From Cellulophaga sp. BC115SP (GTDB taxonomy: Bacteria; Bacteroidota; Bacteroidia; Cytophagales; Spirosomataceae), in NCBI RefSeq assembly GCF_009905545.1, contig NZ_JAAALB010000042.1, positions 1 through 53,690 on the forward strand: a DNA stretch of 53,690 nucleotides. The letters are read 5' to 3'. Shown in pieces: positions 7,907 through 16,314 of the stretch. The position numbers and the translations under genes are program-made. Numbering within the stretch: the first letter of the stretch is position 1; each line of letters begins with the position of its first letter. Under the pieces are notes generated by a model. It ran no database searches. It was not told the origin of the DNA and saw only the letters and a program-made list of their open reading frames with translations.

Positions 7907-8995
7907 ATGAATAGGAGAAAATTTATAACTTCATCAGCCACTTTAGGAGGTATCGTTTGGGTAGCTAAACATCAAATGGGCGAATTGTCAAAAATTCCTC
8001 AAGTAACCTCACGAACCTATAATCCAGCTTTGAAAACTATTTTACCAAACTGGAAAGGTACTCCCTTGGATGAAAAAGGGTGTTTTATGAATCATGAATT
8101 TCCTAATACCAATGAATTCAGTAAAGCTTTAAAGTGGATGGTTCAAAAGAATCCACAGAAAAAAATAAAGCAAAACGATACTTGGAAAATGCCCGTCATA
8201 AAGGATGATAGCTTTCTTACGTCTTCCGAAGATGTTATAGTATTTTTGGGTCATGCTACTTTTTTTATTCGTTTGGCAGGCAAACAGATATTGATTGACC
8301 CTATTTTTGGTTCGCCTCCTATGACAAAGCGTTTTTCCGAATTTCCAATTTCAACAGATAAGCTGGTAAATATCGATTATGTACTTGTATCTCATGCTCA
8401 TTACGACCACTGCGATAAGAAAAGCCTAAAAATTTTGCAAGCACAAAACCCTAATGCTAAGTTTCTTACTGGATTAAAAATGGAGTCATTAATACAAAAA
8501 TGGGTTAATCCAAACGAAATACAGGAGGCTGGCTGGTATCAACAATATAATCTTGAAGATACTGTTCAAATATTTTATTTGCCGTCTCGTCATTGGTCAA
8601 ATAGGTCTTTGGGCGATGCCAATGAACGTTTATGGGGAGCATTTGTACTAAAAAGTAAAGATACAACTATCTATTTTGGAGGTGATTCTGGTTATGGAAG
8701 TCATTTCAAAGAGGTAGGAGAGTTGTTCCCCAATTTAGATGTTGCTCTTATTGGGGCAGGTGCTTATTCGCCTAGATGGTTTATGTCGCCCAACCACCAA
8801 GACCCCGAACATGCCTTTCAGGCATTTAAGGATACCAAAGCCAAAATGTTTATACCATTTCATTATGGAACTTTTGACATGGCTGATGAGCCTTTATCAG
8901 AACCAGAGAAGATTTTAGGGAATTTGGCTAAAGTAGAAAGAGCCGATGGGCAATTGAGAATAGTAAAACTTGGCGAAGCTGTATTGTTGAGTTAA
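7907..8995 (+). CDS. Metallo-beta-lactamase-fold hydrolase (UlaG/NAPE-PLD-like), Tat-type leader
   Basis: This 362-aa protein begins with a twin-arginine-like leader (MNRRKFITSSATLGGIVWVA). Family motifs appear in order: GHATFFIRLAGKQILIDP (about 115-132), the zinc motif SHAHYDHCD with H163, H165, D167 and H168, the third-ligand region SRHWSNR, GGDSGYG, and a C-terminal IPFHYGTF histidine. This set belongs to the L-ascorbate-6-phosphate lactonase / NAPE-phospholipase D branch, enzymes that open lactones or cut phosphodiesters. The periplasmic location matches the Tat-exported molybdenum hydroxylase upstream; a lactone or ester product of that enzyme is a possible substrate, which is inference only. 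Confidence 0.85.
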   Translation: MNRRKFITSSATLGGIVWVAKHQMGELSKIPQVTSRTYNPALKTILPNWKGTPLDEKGCFMNHEFPNTNEFSKALKWMVQKNPQKKIKQNDTWKMPVIKDDSFLTSSEDVIVFLGHATFFIRLAGKQILIDPIFGSPPMTKRFSEFPISTDKLVNIDYVLVSHAHYDHCDKKSLKILQAQNPNAKFLTGLKMESLIQKWVNPNEIQEAGWYQQYNLEDTVQIFYLPSRHWSNRSLGDANERLWGAFVLKSKDTTIYFGGDSGYGSHFKEVGELFPNLDVALIGAGAYSPRWFMSPNHQDPEHAFQAFKDTKAKMFIPFHYGTFDMADEPLSEPEKILGNLAKVERADGQLRIVKLGEAVLLS

Positions 8996-9029
8996 AAAAA
9001 TATAACTATTTAAAACGATATATAATAAC

Positions 9030-9380
9030 ATGATAAAGAACATTATTTCCTTGGTGCTTTTACTGGTTTTAGCAGGTTTAAATGTTAAACATGGCTTAGA
9101 TTCTTTCAAGACACCCACCGTCGAGCAGCAAAAGATGATTGCTCAGTTGGGACTGACCGAATCCAGCATGAAATTTATGGGTATTGTAGTAATTACTATC
9201 GCTGTACTTCAACTGATTCCCAAAACTTTCTTTTTAGGGAATTTACTGAATGCTTTTGTGATTGTTACAGTCATGGCATTTGCAATTAAAGCCGAAAACT
9301 ATAAAATGGTCATGATAGAAATTCCCTTTTTAATTATGCCATTATTAATGATTTGGCTAAAATATCCATTCAAAAATTAA
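9030..9380 (+). CDS. DoxX-like small membrane protein
   Basis: This 116-aa protein has four hydrophobic segments: about 3-18, 48-65, 68-85 and 95-110. It has the small-residue, PK-turn character of the DoxX/SURF4-like family (QLIPKTFFLGNLLNAFVIVT). Such proteins often accompany oxidoreductases and quinone-linked or redox-stress functions, but their biochemical role is unsettled. It lies 34 bases after the MBL-fold gene and 14 bases before the AraC start chosen here, so it belongs to the same operon. The family call rests on topology and general sequence character. Confidence 0.6.
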   Translation: MIKNIISLVLLLVLAGLNVKHGLDSFKTPTVEQQKMIAQLGLTESSMKFMGIVVITIAVLQLIPKTFFLGNLLNAFVIVTVMAFAIKAENYKMVMIEIPFLIMPLLMIWLKYPFKN

Positions 9381-9394
9381 ATAAACTTCTTGCA

Positions 9395-10303
9395 ATGCAA
9401 AACACTCATACTTTTAGAATAAAAACGATTACAGATGGCCATAAGCTAGCTGGTCTTGAAAAACCCAATCATCCGCTTATCAGTATTGTCGATGTAACGC
9501 AGTTTAAAAGTCATGCTGAAGTAAGTTCAGTTGTCTTTGATTTTTATGCAATTTCAATAAAACGAGGTTGCGATAATTTAATTTATGGTCAACAAAAATA
9601 TGATTTTGACGAAGGATTAATGGCTTTTATGGCTCCTGGTCAAATTTTAAGGGGCGAAGCAGGCGGTACTCCACCCAATCTATCAGGCTGGATGTTATTT
9701 ATTCACCCAGATTTTTTATGGAATACCTCTTTGGCATCCAAAATAAAGAAATATGATTTTTTCAATTATGCGTCAAACGAAGCTCTTTTCCTTTCTGAAA
9801 AGGAAGAAATAATTATCAACAATATTGTCGAAAATATAAGACAAGAATACAATACCAACATTGATAATTTTAGCCAAGAGATTATTATATCGCATATTGA
9901 AACACTCCTCAATTATGCTCAAAGATTTTACAATAGGCAATTTATTACTCGCAAAAAAACAAATCACCAAGTATTGGAAAAGTTAGAGCAGCTACTCAAT
10001 CTTTATTTTGATGACGAGGATTTGATTTCAAAAGGATTACCCACAGTACAGTACATTTCTGATCAACTTAATCTTTCACCAAGTTATTTAAGAGGACTTC
10101 TTACCTCACTTACTGGCTTTAGTACTCAGCAACATATTCATGAAAAATTAATTTCTAAAGCTAAAGAAAAGTTATCGACTACTAATCTATCAGTAAGTGA
10201 AATTGCTTATGAATTGGGCTTCGAACATCCACAATCGTTTAGTAAGTTGTTCAAAGCTAAAACAACATCTAGCCCATTAGAATTTAGAGCGAGTTTTAAT
10301 TAA
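9395..10303 (+). CDS. AraC-family transcriptional regulator
   Basis: From ATG 9395 the protein has 302 residues. An ATG at 9353 would overlap the DoxX-like gene and add 14 residues of low quality, so the later start is preferred. The N-terminal about 170 residues form a cupin-type sensor (FMAPGQILRGEAGG, then SGWMLFIHPDFLW). The C-terminal about 100 residues carry two HTH motifs (ISDQLNLSPSYLRGLLTSLT and SVSEIAYELGFEHPQSFSKL), ending SPLEFRASF. This layout is common in Bacteroidota AraC regulators that respond to small molecules or redox-active compounds. It is the last gene of its operon and the natural candidate to bind the motif shared by the three transcription units at 2084, 4639 and 7430. 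Confidence 0.9.
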   Translation: MQNTHTFRIKTITDGHKLAGLEKPNHPLISIVDVTQFKSHAEVSSVVFDFYAISIKRGCDNLIYGQQKYDFDEGLMAFMAPGQILRGEAGGTPPNLSGWMLFIHPDFLWNTSLASKIKKYDFFNYASNEALFLSEKEEIIINNIVENIRQEYNTNIDNFSQEIIISHIETLLNYAQRFYNRQFITRKKTNHQVLEKLEQLLNLYFDDEDLISKGLPTVQYISDQLNLSPSYLRGLLTSLTGFSTQQHIHEKLISKAKEKLSTTNLSVSEIAYELGFEHPQSFSKLFKAKTTSSPLEFRASFN

Positions 10304-10426
10304 CACCATTTATAAAATACCATACACCCTAACCATGATGTAATCATTTGAATTGGAACAGTGTAAACAAGGTTACCAAACCTCATTTGTCTTCCATAAC
10401 TTCGGTAGTATAGTACAAATGTCAAA

Positions 10427-10455
10427 TCTCAGAAAGGTTAACGACCTTTCTGAGA
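10427..10455. promoter_or_regulatory. Perfect 12-bp hairpin in the leader of the propeller-glycosidase gene
   Basis: TCTCAGAAAGGT pairs perfectly with ACCTTTCTGAGA around TAACG, ending 13 bases before the start codon. There is no T-run after it. A smaller dyad, AGGTT-ACCA-AACCT, lies at 10370-10383. The large hairpin could sequester the translation start region, be a dispersed palindrome, or bind a regulator. Confidence 0.5.
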
Positions 10456-10468
10456 CTATCCCAATTCT

Positions 10469-12034
10469 ATGAAAATTTCGAAATTATTACCCATCTGGAC
10501 GCTGTTCTGGCTTTCTATTGTAAATCTTCATGCTCAAAATGCGCCTTCACCAGAAAAAATCAAATTTGTCCGACAAGGTGTTCGTAGATTTATTTTTGAT
10601 GAAAAATTGGCGCTCCCCTTAGCCTCATTGATTCCTGAGGAAATAATCGGGATGCCTTCGATGTACCCTGTGAAGCACCATTTGTCTACTCAGGCAGAGA
10701 TTTTGCTCAAAAACAAACAGTTAATTTTGCAATCAACTCACGAAAGTCAAACTTCTATTTGGTTTGGAGGTTTTAATCCTTTTGCTACTTACAGTATTGA
10801 GTTAGGGCATTTGGAGGGCAATGGAGACGTTGGATTTGAGTTTACTAATCAAGAAAAAACGTCGCAATTTTTGATAAAAGTTCAATTCTTCAATAACCAG
10901 ATAGTAGGGGTTCAGCAAAAAATTATTAGCCAAGGCAAAACTTTGTCAGAGGGGGCTATTACCAATAAAGGTTTTAAAAAAGGAGGGATACCACAAAAAA
11001 TTATCCTCCAAATGCTTGGAAGCGGACTTACCGTTTTTGCACAGTCGGAGGGACAAATTATACCGATTGGACAATCCGATTTTAGTCAGTATTTGGATTT
11101 ACGAAAAAAAGAATGTCTCCATACCTATCAAAGTCATTTGTTTGTCTCTTTGCAATCGGGTAGGGTAGAGGTCAATAAAGTAAGTTCGGTATTGGGTGCG
11201 GGTATGGGACTTGCCGATATTCGTGCCATCACCTACGAAGACGGAGAGCCTATGCTCGATCAAGGACGTCTGTGGTATACGATGTCGATACGTGGTAGGG
11301 CATTGCCTCATCATATTCAAGGAGTCTTCAGTATGAATCCAAGTTTGTTTGACCTAAAGCTCGAAGGAATCGTACTCTTTGATAGAAATGACGGTTTACT
11401 CCGCAATGAAATTGCTTCACATATTTTTTATGATAGAAAAGAAAAATTATGGCGTGGCTTGACAACTGGGTTTAGTGCGTATGCCAATCCTCAAGAAAAG
11501 AAACAGTTGCTCGCAATCGAAGGTACTAAAGACCCTCGATTTGGTTTTTCAATCATGAAGGCAACACCTTTTGGGATTGTTGGTGATATTGAAGATCCAC
11601 ATATCTTGTATGATTCAAAAGCTAAGAAATGGAGAATTTTGACATGTGAAAATCAAGGTGGATATAAAGCTGTAATGCTTGAGTCAAAGGATTGGAACAA
11701 AAACTATCAGAAAATTGCTGGGCCAGTTAGTCATAATTCTACAGGGACATCTATTCAAAAAATAGGTGACCAGCGCTATTGCTTTTCAGGAAGTCAAGAA
11801 AGAGAAATCTTTATTTATTCTTATCCATATTTACAAAGTGTAGGAACGTTGAAGATGGATTTGCCACCTTGGGATGAGAAGGCTGGCACAAGAGTTTGGC
11901 CAAACGTTGTACAATTACCAGATGGATACCCTTTTAAGTATGTTGCTTTGATGATGGATAGATATAATTATCCAAATCTTGAAGGCCCTAATTGGACGTA
12001 TGGCGCCATATACCTATATCATGGAGTGGAGTAA
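10469..12034 (+). CDS. Secreted five-bladed propeller glycosidase-like protein (GH43/GH117-like)
   Basis: This 521-aa protein has a signal peptide (WLSIVNLHAQ). The first about 240 residues look like a beta-sandwich (FGGFNPFATYSIELGHLEGN), and the rest resembles a furanosidase-type beta-propeller: MLDQGRLWYTMSIRGR, GDIEDPHILYDSKAKKWRIL, GTSIQKIGDQRYCFSGS, RVWPNVVQLPDGYPFKYVAL. D-P-H-I and similar repeats recall GH43/GH32/GH117 enzymes with acidic active-site residues at the blade centres. It is a lone gene with a hairpin leader and no SusCD neighbour. Activity as a hydrolase is plausible but the exact family is uncertain; an inactive carbohydrate-binding relative is the alternative. Confidence 0.55.
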   Translation: MKISKLLPIWTLFWLSIVNLHAQNAPSPEKIKFVRQGVRRFIFDEKLALPLASLIPEEIIGMPSMYPVKHHLSTQAEILLKNKQLILQSTHESQTSIWFGGFNPFATYSIELGHLEGNGDVGFEFTNQEKTSQFLIKVQFFNNQIVGVQQKIISQGKTLSEGAITNKGFKKGGIPQKIILQMLGSGLTVFAQSEGQIIPIGQSDFSQYLDLRKKECLHTYQSHLFVSLQSGRVEVNKVSSVLGAGMGLADIRAITYEDGEPMLDQGRLWYTMSIRGRALPHHIQGVFSMNPSLFDLKLEGIVLFDRNDGLLRNEIASHIFYDRKEKLWRGLTTGFSAYANPQEKKQLLAIEGTKDPRFGFSIMKATPFGIVGDIEDPHILYDSKAKKWRILTCENQGGYKAVMLESKDWNKNYQKIAGPVSHNSTGTSIQKIGDQRYCFSGSQEREIFIYSYPYLQSVGTLKMDLPPWDEKAGTRVWPNVVQLPDGYPFKYVALMMDRYNYPNLEGPNWTYGAIYLYHGVE

Positions 12035-12068
12035 ATAAGGGAATAGGCACAAAGGCACATAGTGAGTT

Positions 12069-12395
12069 GAATCATCCTGAATTTAGTGATTGAGTGATTG
12101 AACGAATGAGTGATTATGTTAAATGTTGTCTTCTAGCAGTAGAGACGCAATGATTGCGTCTTAAGCCAAGTCATATCTAGCATAGTAGCATCAAAAAGCG
12201 GTCGGAAAATATTTTCCGACCGCTTTTTGATGAAAACTTGGAGGATAATCCCAATCTTAAAATTAGGGATGACTCATGTTTGATACTATATTCCAAAATG
12301 ACATATTTAGACGCAAAGCATTGCGTCTCTACTGATGAAACGTAGATTTAAAGAATAATCACTCAATCTCAATTCGCTAAATTGGAGATGACTCG
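12069..12395. repeat. Cluster of dispersed intergenic repeats
   Basis: The 383-base gap between convergent genes holds three copies of a loose 31-42 bp repeat: 12069-12099 forward, 12244-12276 and 12354-12395 reverse. Its core is GAGTCATCC, AATTT, then GATTG and TGATT. Two AGACGCAA hairpins also lie here: AGACGCAA-TGA-TTGCGTCT at 12143-12161, and AGACGCAA-AGCA-TTGCGTCT at 12309-12328 in opposite orientation as judged by the flanking CAGTAG. A third hairpin copy is at 38403-38421. Confidence 0.65.
12189..12232. terminator. Bidirectional terminator, 44-nt perfect palindrome
   Basis: CATCAAAAAGCGGTCGGAAAA is followed after TA by its exact reverse complement. The A- and T-tracts at both ends let it act in both directions, between the rightward propeller gene and the leftward secernin-like gene. 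Confidence 0.85.
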
Positions 12396-12417
12396 TTTTC
12401 CAAAACCCTGCAATTAT

Positions 12418-13746
12418 TTATAAACCAACACTTTTACCCTGTTTTTTCCAGAAAAAACTATAAAGAGGAGGATATACCAAACGCTTTTGTGGAGACTGAT
12501 TTGCCCATTGTAACCAGTCTTTCAAATGGTTTTGATATGATTGAAAGGCAAATCGTGTGGCTGAAACAGACGACATTAATCCCTGTTTTACTAACACATC
12601 ATGCCCAATAGCTTGATGATGGATAGTATCTCTCGTTTTAGCAATATCTTGAATAATATGTTGAAAATGAGGTTCTTCAATTTTGCCAGATAAGAGCAAT
12701 CTATGTAGTTTTTCGGCTTGCCACCAGATCGAATTATCAGCCGATTGCGTTGGTTGAAGCGGTAGTTCTGATTTATCGTAAAAATATAAAGGCTTAAAAA
12801 CTGACAAACATGGATTAGAGGTATTAGTAACCCAAACCGAACTATTGGTTCGTGGTTTTAGAAATGCTAACATTGAGCCAACAGTTTGGTTTGGGCAAAG
12901 CACACCAGTAGCGTGCATACAAATATCTTTGGTGGTGGCTTTGTGCGCCTGAAAATCTTCATCATCATGGTGAGAACTCAAGAGGTCGATACCATGATGC
13001 AAATCAAAATGAGCTTGTTGTGCCTGAGCAGTGCTCTGTATTTGTCTTACCTTACAACTGCTAGCCCAGCTCATGAAAGAGGAAGAAAAGGCTTTTGACC
13101 AATTAAACTCTTCATGTGGTTTTATCCACTTTTTCTTTTTGGCAAAATCTATCGCATCAGGAGCCAATTCATTATAATTGTTTCCAATAGAAAGCCCATT
13201 AGAAATACTACGAGCACCTTTTACATACTCAATAGCCCATAATTTACCTGCTGTTTCTAGAACAAAAGCTTTTTCTGCATCGGCTATTAAGAAGGAATTA
13301 TGATAGAAAAAATTCCGATTTTGATACCCTCCACAAGCATCTTGTCCAAAATTGTGGAGATGTTCCAAGATACAATCCAAGGCGTTTTCCGCCGAATTAC
13401 TCCTCTCTAAGGCAATTCTGAGCATATCCATGCCTGTTAGTCCTGTATTTTCTTTGTTGAGCGGAATTTTGGTAAAAACTGCTTCATTGCCAATTGCAAC
13501 ACCTTGTTCGTTGACGCCCATTTCGGCACCCCACATCCAGAAGGGTTTTGAGAGAATTACTCGATTGGTAAATCGGGCTTGAGGGACACTTCGATAGGTA
13601 CAATTCAAGATACTCCCAATAGCATGTTCTTGCGCAGGTATATCGACAACCGACTGAGCCTCATTAGGTTCTCGGTCGGAATTTTTTCCAAAAATCCAAC
13701 AATGATCTTTACTTGACTTGGGAGGCACTACGAATGTATCACACAT
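12418..13746 (-). CDS. Secernin-like C69-family Ntn hydrolase
   Basis: This 442-aa protein begins MCDTFVVPP, so the catalytic nucleophile would be Cys2 after removal of the initiator Met, as in N-terminal-nucleophile hydrolases of peptidase family C69. GKNSDREPNEAQ, FWMWGAEMGVNEQGVAIGNE and LTGMDMLRIALERSNSAE are the secernin signature regions. Family members include dipeptidases such as PepD. Human secernins lack proven peptidase activity, and bacterial relatives are poorly studied. There is no signal peptide, so it is cytoplasmic. It is divergent from the Nudix gene and ends at a shared bidirectional terminator. Confidence 0.85.
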   Translation of the reverse strand: MCDTFVVPPKSSKDHCWIFGKNSDREPNEAQSVVDIPAQEHAIGSILNCTYRSVPQARFTNRVILSKPFWMWGAEMGVNEQGVAIGNEAVFTKIPLNKENTGLTGMDMLRIALERSNSAENALDCILEHLHNFGQDACGGYQNRNFFYHNSFLIADAEKAFVLETAGKLWAIEYVKGARSISNGLSIGNNYNELAPDAIDFAKKKKWIKPHEEFNWSKAFSSSFMSWASSCKVRQIQSTAQAQQAHFDLHHGIDLLSSHHDDEDFQAHKATTKDICMHATGVLCPNQTVGSMLAFLKPRTNSSVWVTNTSNPCLSVFKPLYFYDKSELPLQPTQSADNSIWWQAEKLHRLLLSGKIEEPHFQHIIQDIAKTRDTIHHQAIGHDVLVKQGLMSSVSATRFAFQSYQNHLKDWLQWANQSPQKRLVYPPLYSFFWKKQGKSVGL

Positions 13747-13957
13747 GACGATTTAGAAATTTGTCAATTCGGAAATATGATTCTGATATTTTGTGAAATC
13801 CTAGTAATTTTTGCTGTATTTTTACCTAATTAATTTGGTGTATCTGATGCAAATGTGCCTCTATTTGATTATTACTGATAGAAACAAAGCCTTTTAAAAT
13901 GGATATATAGCAATATATAAATAATTTACTTAATCACTTGATTAACAAACTAATATA

Positions 13958-14458
13958 ATGAGTACCATTACGGATGTGGCACACGAACAAGTCTTGAATT
14001 TATATGCTCAAAAACTACGATTGAGAGTATGTGGAATTTGTGTCCAAGACCAAAAAATATTAATGATTAATCACGCTGGTGTAGTGCAAGGAGCAGACTT
14101 TTGGTGTCCGCCAGGTGGGGGGCTTCAATACGGCGAATCAGTGAATGAAGCTCTGAAAAGAGAATTTTTAGAGGAAACTCAAACCGAAATATCGATAGGA
14201 GAGATGCTTTTTGTAAATGAATTCCTAGAGCCTCCTCTTCATGCCATTGAATTATTTTTCAAGGTCGAGATCACAGAAGGAAAAGCCAAAAAGGGCTTTG
14301 ACCCAGAGATGAAAGACCAAATAATTCAAGAAATTAAATGGATGAGTTTTGACGAAATCAAACAATTGCCAACAGCGCAGGCACATAGAGTTTTTTCTCT
14401 TTGTAACTCTTTGGATGAATTGTTTTCTATCAAAGGGTTTTGTGCTAAAAAGCCATAA
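13958..14458 (+). CDS. Nudix hydrolase
   Basis: This 166-aa protein has a Nudix box running from G54 to about residue 76 (GGLQYGESVNEALKREFLEE). R68, E69, E72 and E73 are the metal-binding core of REUxEE; the usual glycine after EEx is replaced by Q-T. The length and single-domain build fit pyrophosphohydrolases acting on nucleoside diphosphate derivatives. FWCPPGGGLQYGE and the absence of extra motifs do not identify the substrate. It stands alone, divergent from the secernin-like gene. Confidence 0.9.
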   Translation: MSTITDVAHEQVLNLYAQKLRLRVCGICVQDQKILMINHAGVVQGADFWCPPGGGLQYGESVNEALKREFLEETQTEISIGEMLFVNEFLEPPLHAIELFFKVEITEGKAKKGFDPEMKDQIIQEIKWMSFDEIKQLPTAQAHRVFSLCNSLDELFSIKGFCAKKP

Positions 14459-14587
14459 ACAAAGCTTTGATTTAGCCAAAACATCTTTTTACAACTGACC
14501 AAAAGTCTAATCGCTTGATTGTCAGTAAAAATTACGAATAATCGTTTGCAATTCATAGAATTCTTCACATATTTTGAAGCAGAATTG

Positions 14588-14595
14588 TATTTTTG
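14588..14595 (+). promoter_or_regulatory. -7 box (TATTTTTG) upstream of the DUF3822 gene
   Basis: TATTTTTG followed by CATCCC matches the Bacteroidota -7 consensus TAnnTTTG, 85 bases before the start codon at 14680. No well-spaced -33 element is visible. Confidence 0.5.
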
Positions 14596-14679
14596 CATCC
14601 CTGTTAATGTAAATTTTTTTTTGTCATAACAGGAAATAATGATAGTGGTTCTGGAAGTGAAAATACAATTTAGTACTTT

Positions 14680-15588
14680 ATGATGGATTTTACCCTCTTC
14701 AACCCCATACGACAATTGGAGGCGATTATTTCAAATATTCAACCTAAAGGAAAATTTTTTCTCCCAAATTTTGATGTTGAGAAAATTCCAACCTATCAGC
14801 TATTCTTCGAAATTTCTTCGAAGAGTTTCTGTTTTTGGGTAAAGGATTCAGTGACAACTCAGATTATTTGGGTCGAAGAATATTCCCTTTCGTGGTTGGA
14901 TGCCGATTCGAGTGTGGTGGACAATATTAGTTTTATTTATTCTTCGCATGAATTTTTGAAGTCTATCAAATGGCATTCAATTCATATTCAGTGCGATTCT
15001 CAGTCGTTTGTGCAAGTTCCTTTGCCGTATTTTAGAAAAGAATTTTTGCAAAAATATCTTCAATTAGCTAAAGGTCAGTTGATTAGTAATTCGGAGCAGA
15101 TTCTATCTCAAATGGATGAAGCCTATGGATTAGTGCATGTTTTTAGTGTTGAAACAGAGTTATTAAATTGGTTTTCACAAACGTATCCGCTTGTCGAGAT
15201 TCAATACATCCCTGTTTGTCAGATATTATTAGAAGTTGCCAAAGCCGAGTCTCGTCTCCAACCTGCGATGTATGTCTATATCAAAGAGGACGCAATAAAT
15301 GTGGTGGTGACCAATAATGGAAAATTGCAGTTGTGTAATAGATTTCCTACAAGGTCGACCAATGACGTACTCTTTTATATTTTGGCTACGCTAAGTGAGC
15401 TTTCTATGAGTCCTGAAAAAGCCTACGTAAAATTATTCGGAGAATTAGGCGCTGATGGTCAATTGCTAGCGATTCTTTCTGAATATGTCACCAATGTTGA
15501 ACTAGGGGATTATCAAACCGTAAGAGTATGGGAGGAAGGTCAGATTCCCAAAAATTATATTGGAATGAAAGATTGTTTTACTGCCTAG
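14680..15588 (+). CDS. DUF3822 family protein
   Basis: This 302-aa cytoplasmic protein is of the kind found in Bacteroidota next to coaD, often with rsmD between them. It has an actin/ASKHA-like two-half appearance: an N-terminal beta-rich part (SFCFWVKDSVTTQIIWVEEY), then a second half beginning near residue 160 (GLVHVFSVETELLNWF) and VVVTNNGKLQLCNRFPTRST. The role is unknown. Conserved placement beside coaD suggests a housekeeping link to CoA synthesis or rRNA modification; here rsmD is missing between them. The stop codon lies inside a hairpin (15584-15612). Confidence 0.7.
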   Translation: MMDFTLFNPIRQLEAIISNIQPKGKFFLPNFDVEKIPTYQLFFEISSKSFCFWVKDSVTTQIIWVEEYSLSWLDADSSVVDNISFIYSSHEFLKSIKWHSIHIQCDSQSFVQVPLPYFRKEFLQKYLQLAKGQLISNSEQILSQMDEAYGLVHVFSVETELLNWFSQTYPLVEIQYIPVCQILLEVAKAESRLQPAMYVYIKEDAINVVVTNNGKLQLCNRFPTRSTNDVLFYILATLSELSMSPEKAYVKLFGELGADGQLLAILSEYVTNVELGDYQTVRVWEEGQIPKNYIGMKDCFTA

Positions 15589-15612
15589 TTCGAGATTTAT
15601 TTTTGAACTAGG
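15584..15612. repeat. CTAGTTC-type palindrome over the DUF3822 stop codon
   Basis: CCTAGTTC (15584-15591) pairs with GAACTAGG (15605-15612). Related palindromes with CTAGTTC ends occur at 47597-47623 and 47659-47683. It may double as a transcript 3'-end hairpin. Confidence 0.6.
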
Positions 15613-15746
15613 AAGCTATGGCTTTGGTAGGAATTAGGTGAGAAAATCTATCCTTTTACAAAAGCAATTTAAGCTTACTATATAAGGCTTATAGCTTATT
15701 GCGGGTATAATTAAGTCATTTAACTGTGAATAAAACTTGAGAAAAA

Positions 15747-16202
15747 GTGAATAAAAAAATTGCGTTCTTCCCAGGGTCATTTGACCCATTCACCAAAGGG
15801 CATGAAGATATTGTGCTAAGAGCTTTGGAGATTTTTGATGAGGTAATTATCGGTATTGGGCACAATACAAATAAAAATCGCTATTTCTCTATCGAAAAAA
15901 TGACTGTTTGGATTGAGCAAACTTTCGTAGGAAAGCCTGTAAAGGTTGTAGCTTATAATAACCTGACGGCCACAGTTGCTCAAGAAATGAATGCTAACTT
16001 TCTGCTTAGAGGATTAAGAAATACGACAGATTTTGAATATGAAAACTCTATTTCGCAAGTGAATAGATATCTGGTAAAAGGGCTTGAAACGGTATTCTTG
16101 ATAACGTCTCCACATCTGGCACCCATCAGTTCGACTATCATCCGTGATTTACATCGTTATGGAACCAATGTGGATGAATTTTTACCATATACATTGGACT
16201 AA
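15747..16202 (+). CDS. coaD: Phosphopantetheine adenylyltransferase
   Basis: This 151-aa enzyme transfers AMP from ATP to 4'-phosphopantetheine, the penultimate step of CoA synthesis. The nucleotidyltransferase (T/H)xGH motif is FTKGHEDI (T16, H19) within FFPGSFDPFTKGH, and the second ATP site ISSTIIRD is near the C-terminus (about 129-136). LLRGLRNTTDFEYE is the pantetheine-binding region. The start is GTG at 15747; no upstream ATG in frame keeps the Rossmann strand intact. The length is normal. It follows DUF3822, a frequent Bacteroidota arrangement. Confidence 0.97.
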   Translation: MNKKIAFFPGSFDPFTKGHEDIVLRALEIFDEVIIGIGHNTNKNRYFSIEKMTVWIEQTFVGKPVKVVAYNNLTATVAQEMNANFLLRGLRNTTDFEYENSISQVNRYLVKGLETVFLITSPHLAPISSTIIRDLHRYGTNVDEFLPYTLD

Positions 16203-16269
16203 ATCCTTCGTAGTGCGAATGGCTAAATGTTTGCTATCGAAATGCGTTGATTTTATAGAATTTTGTTTG

Positions 16270-16291
16270 GAGCCGTTGCATGCAACGGCTC
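16270..16291. terminator. Perfect 22-nt palindrome between convergent genes
   Basis: AGCCGTTGCA and TGCAACGGCT flanked by G and C form an uninterrupted palindrome, followed by CTACGTGTTTTTA. It lies between coaD and the leftward regulator gene and may terminate both. The GTTGCATGCAAC core and trailing CTAC resemble the AGACGCAA hairpin family. Confidence 0.5.
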
Positions 16292-16314
16292 TACGTGTTT
16301 TTAGAGATTTACTA

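Noticed and set aside
12886-13098. Rightward ORF inside the secernin-like gene, and many similar frames antisense to long genes
   Set aside because: They lie wholly within well-supported coding sequences and have no family character or leader.
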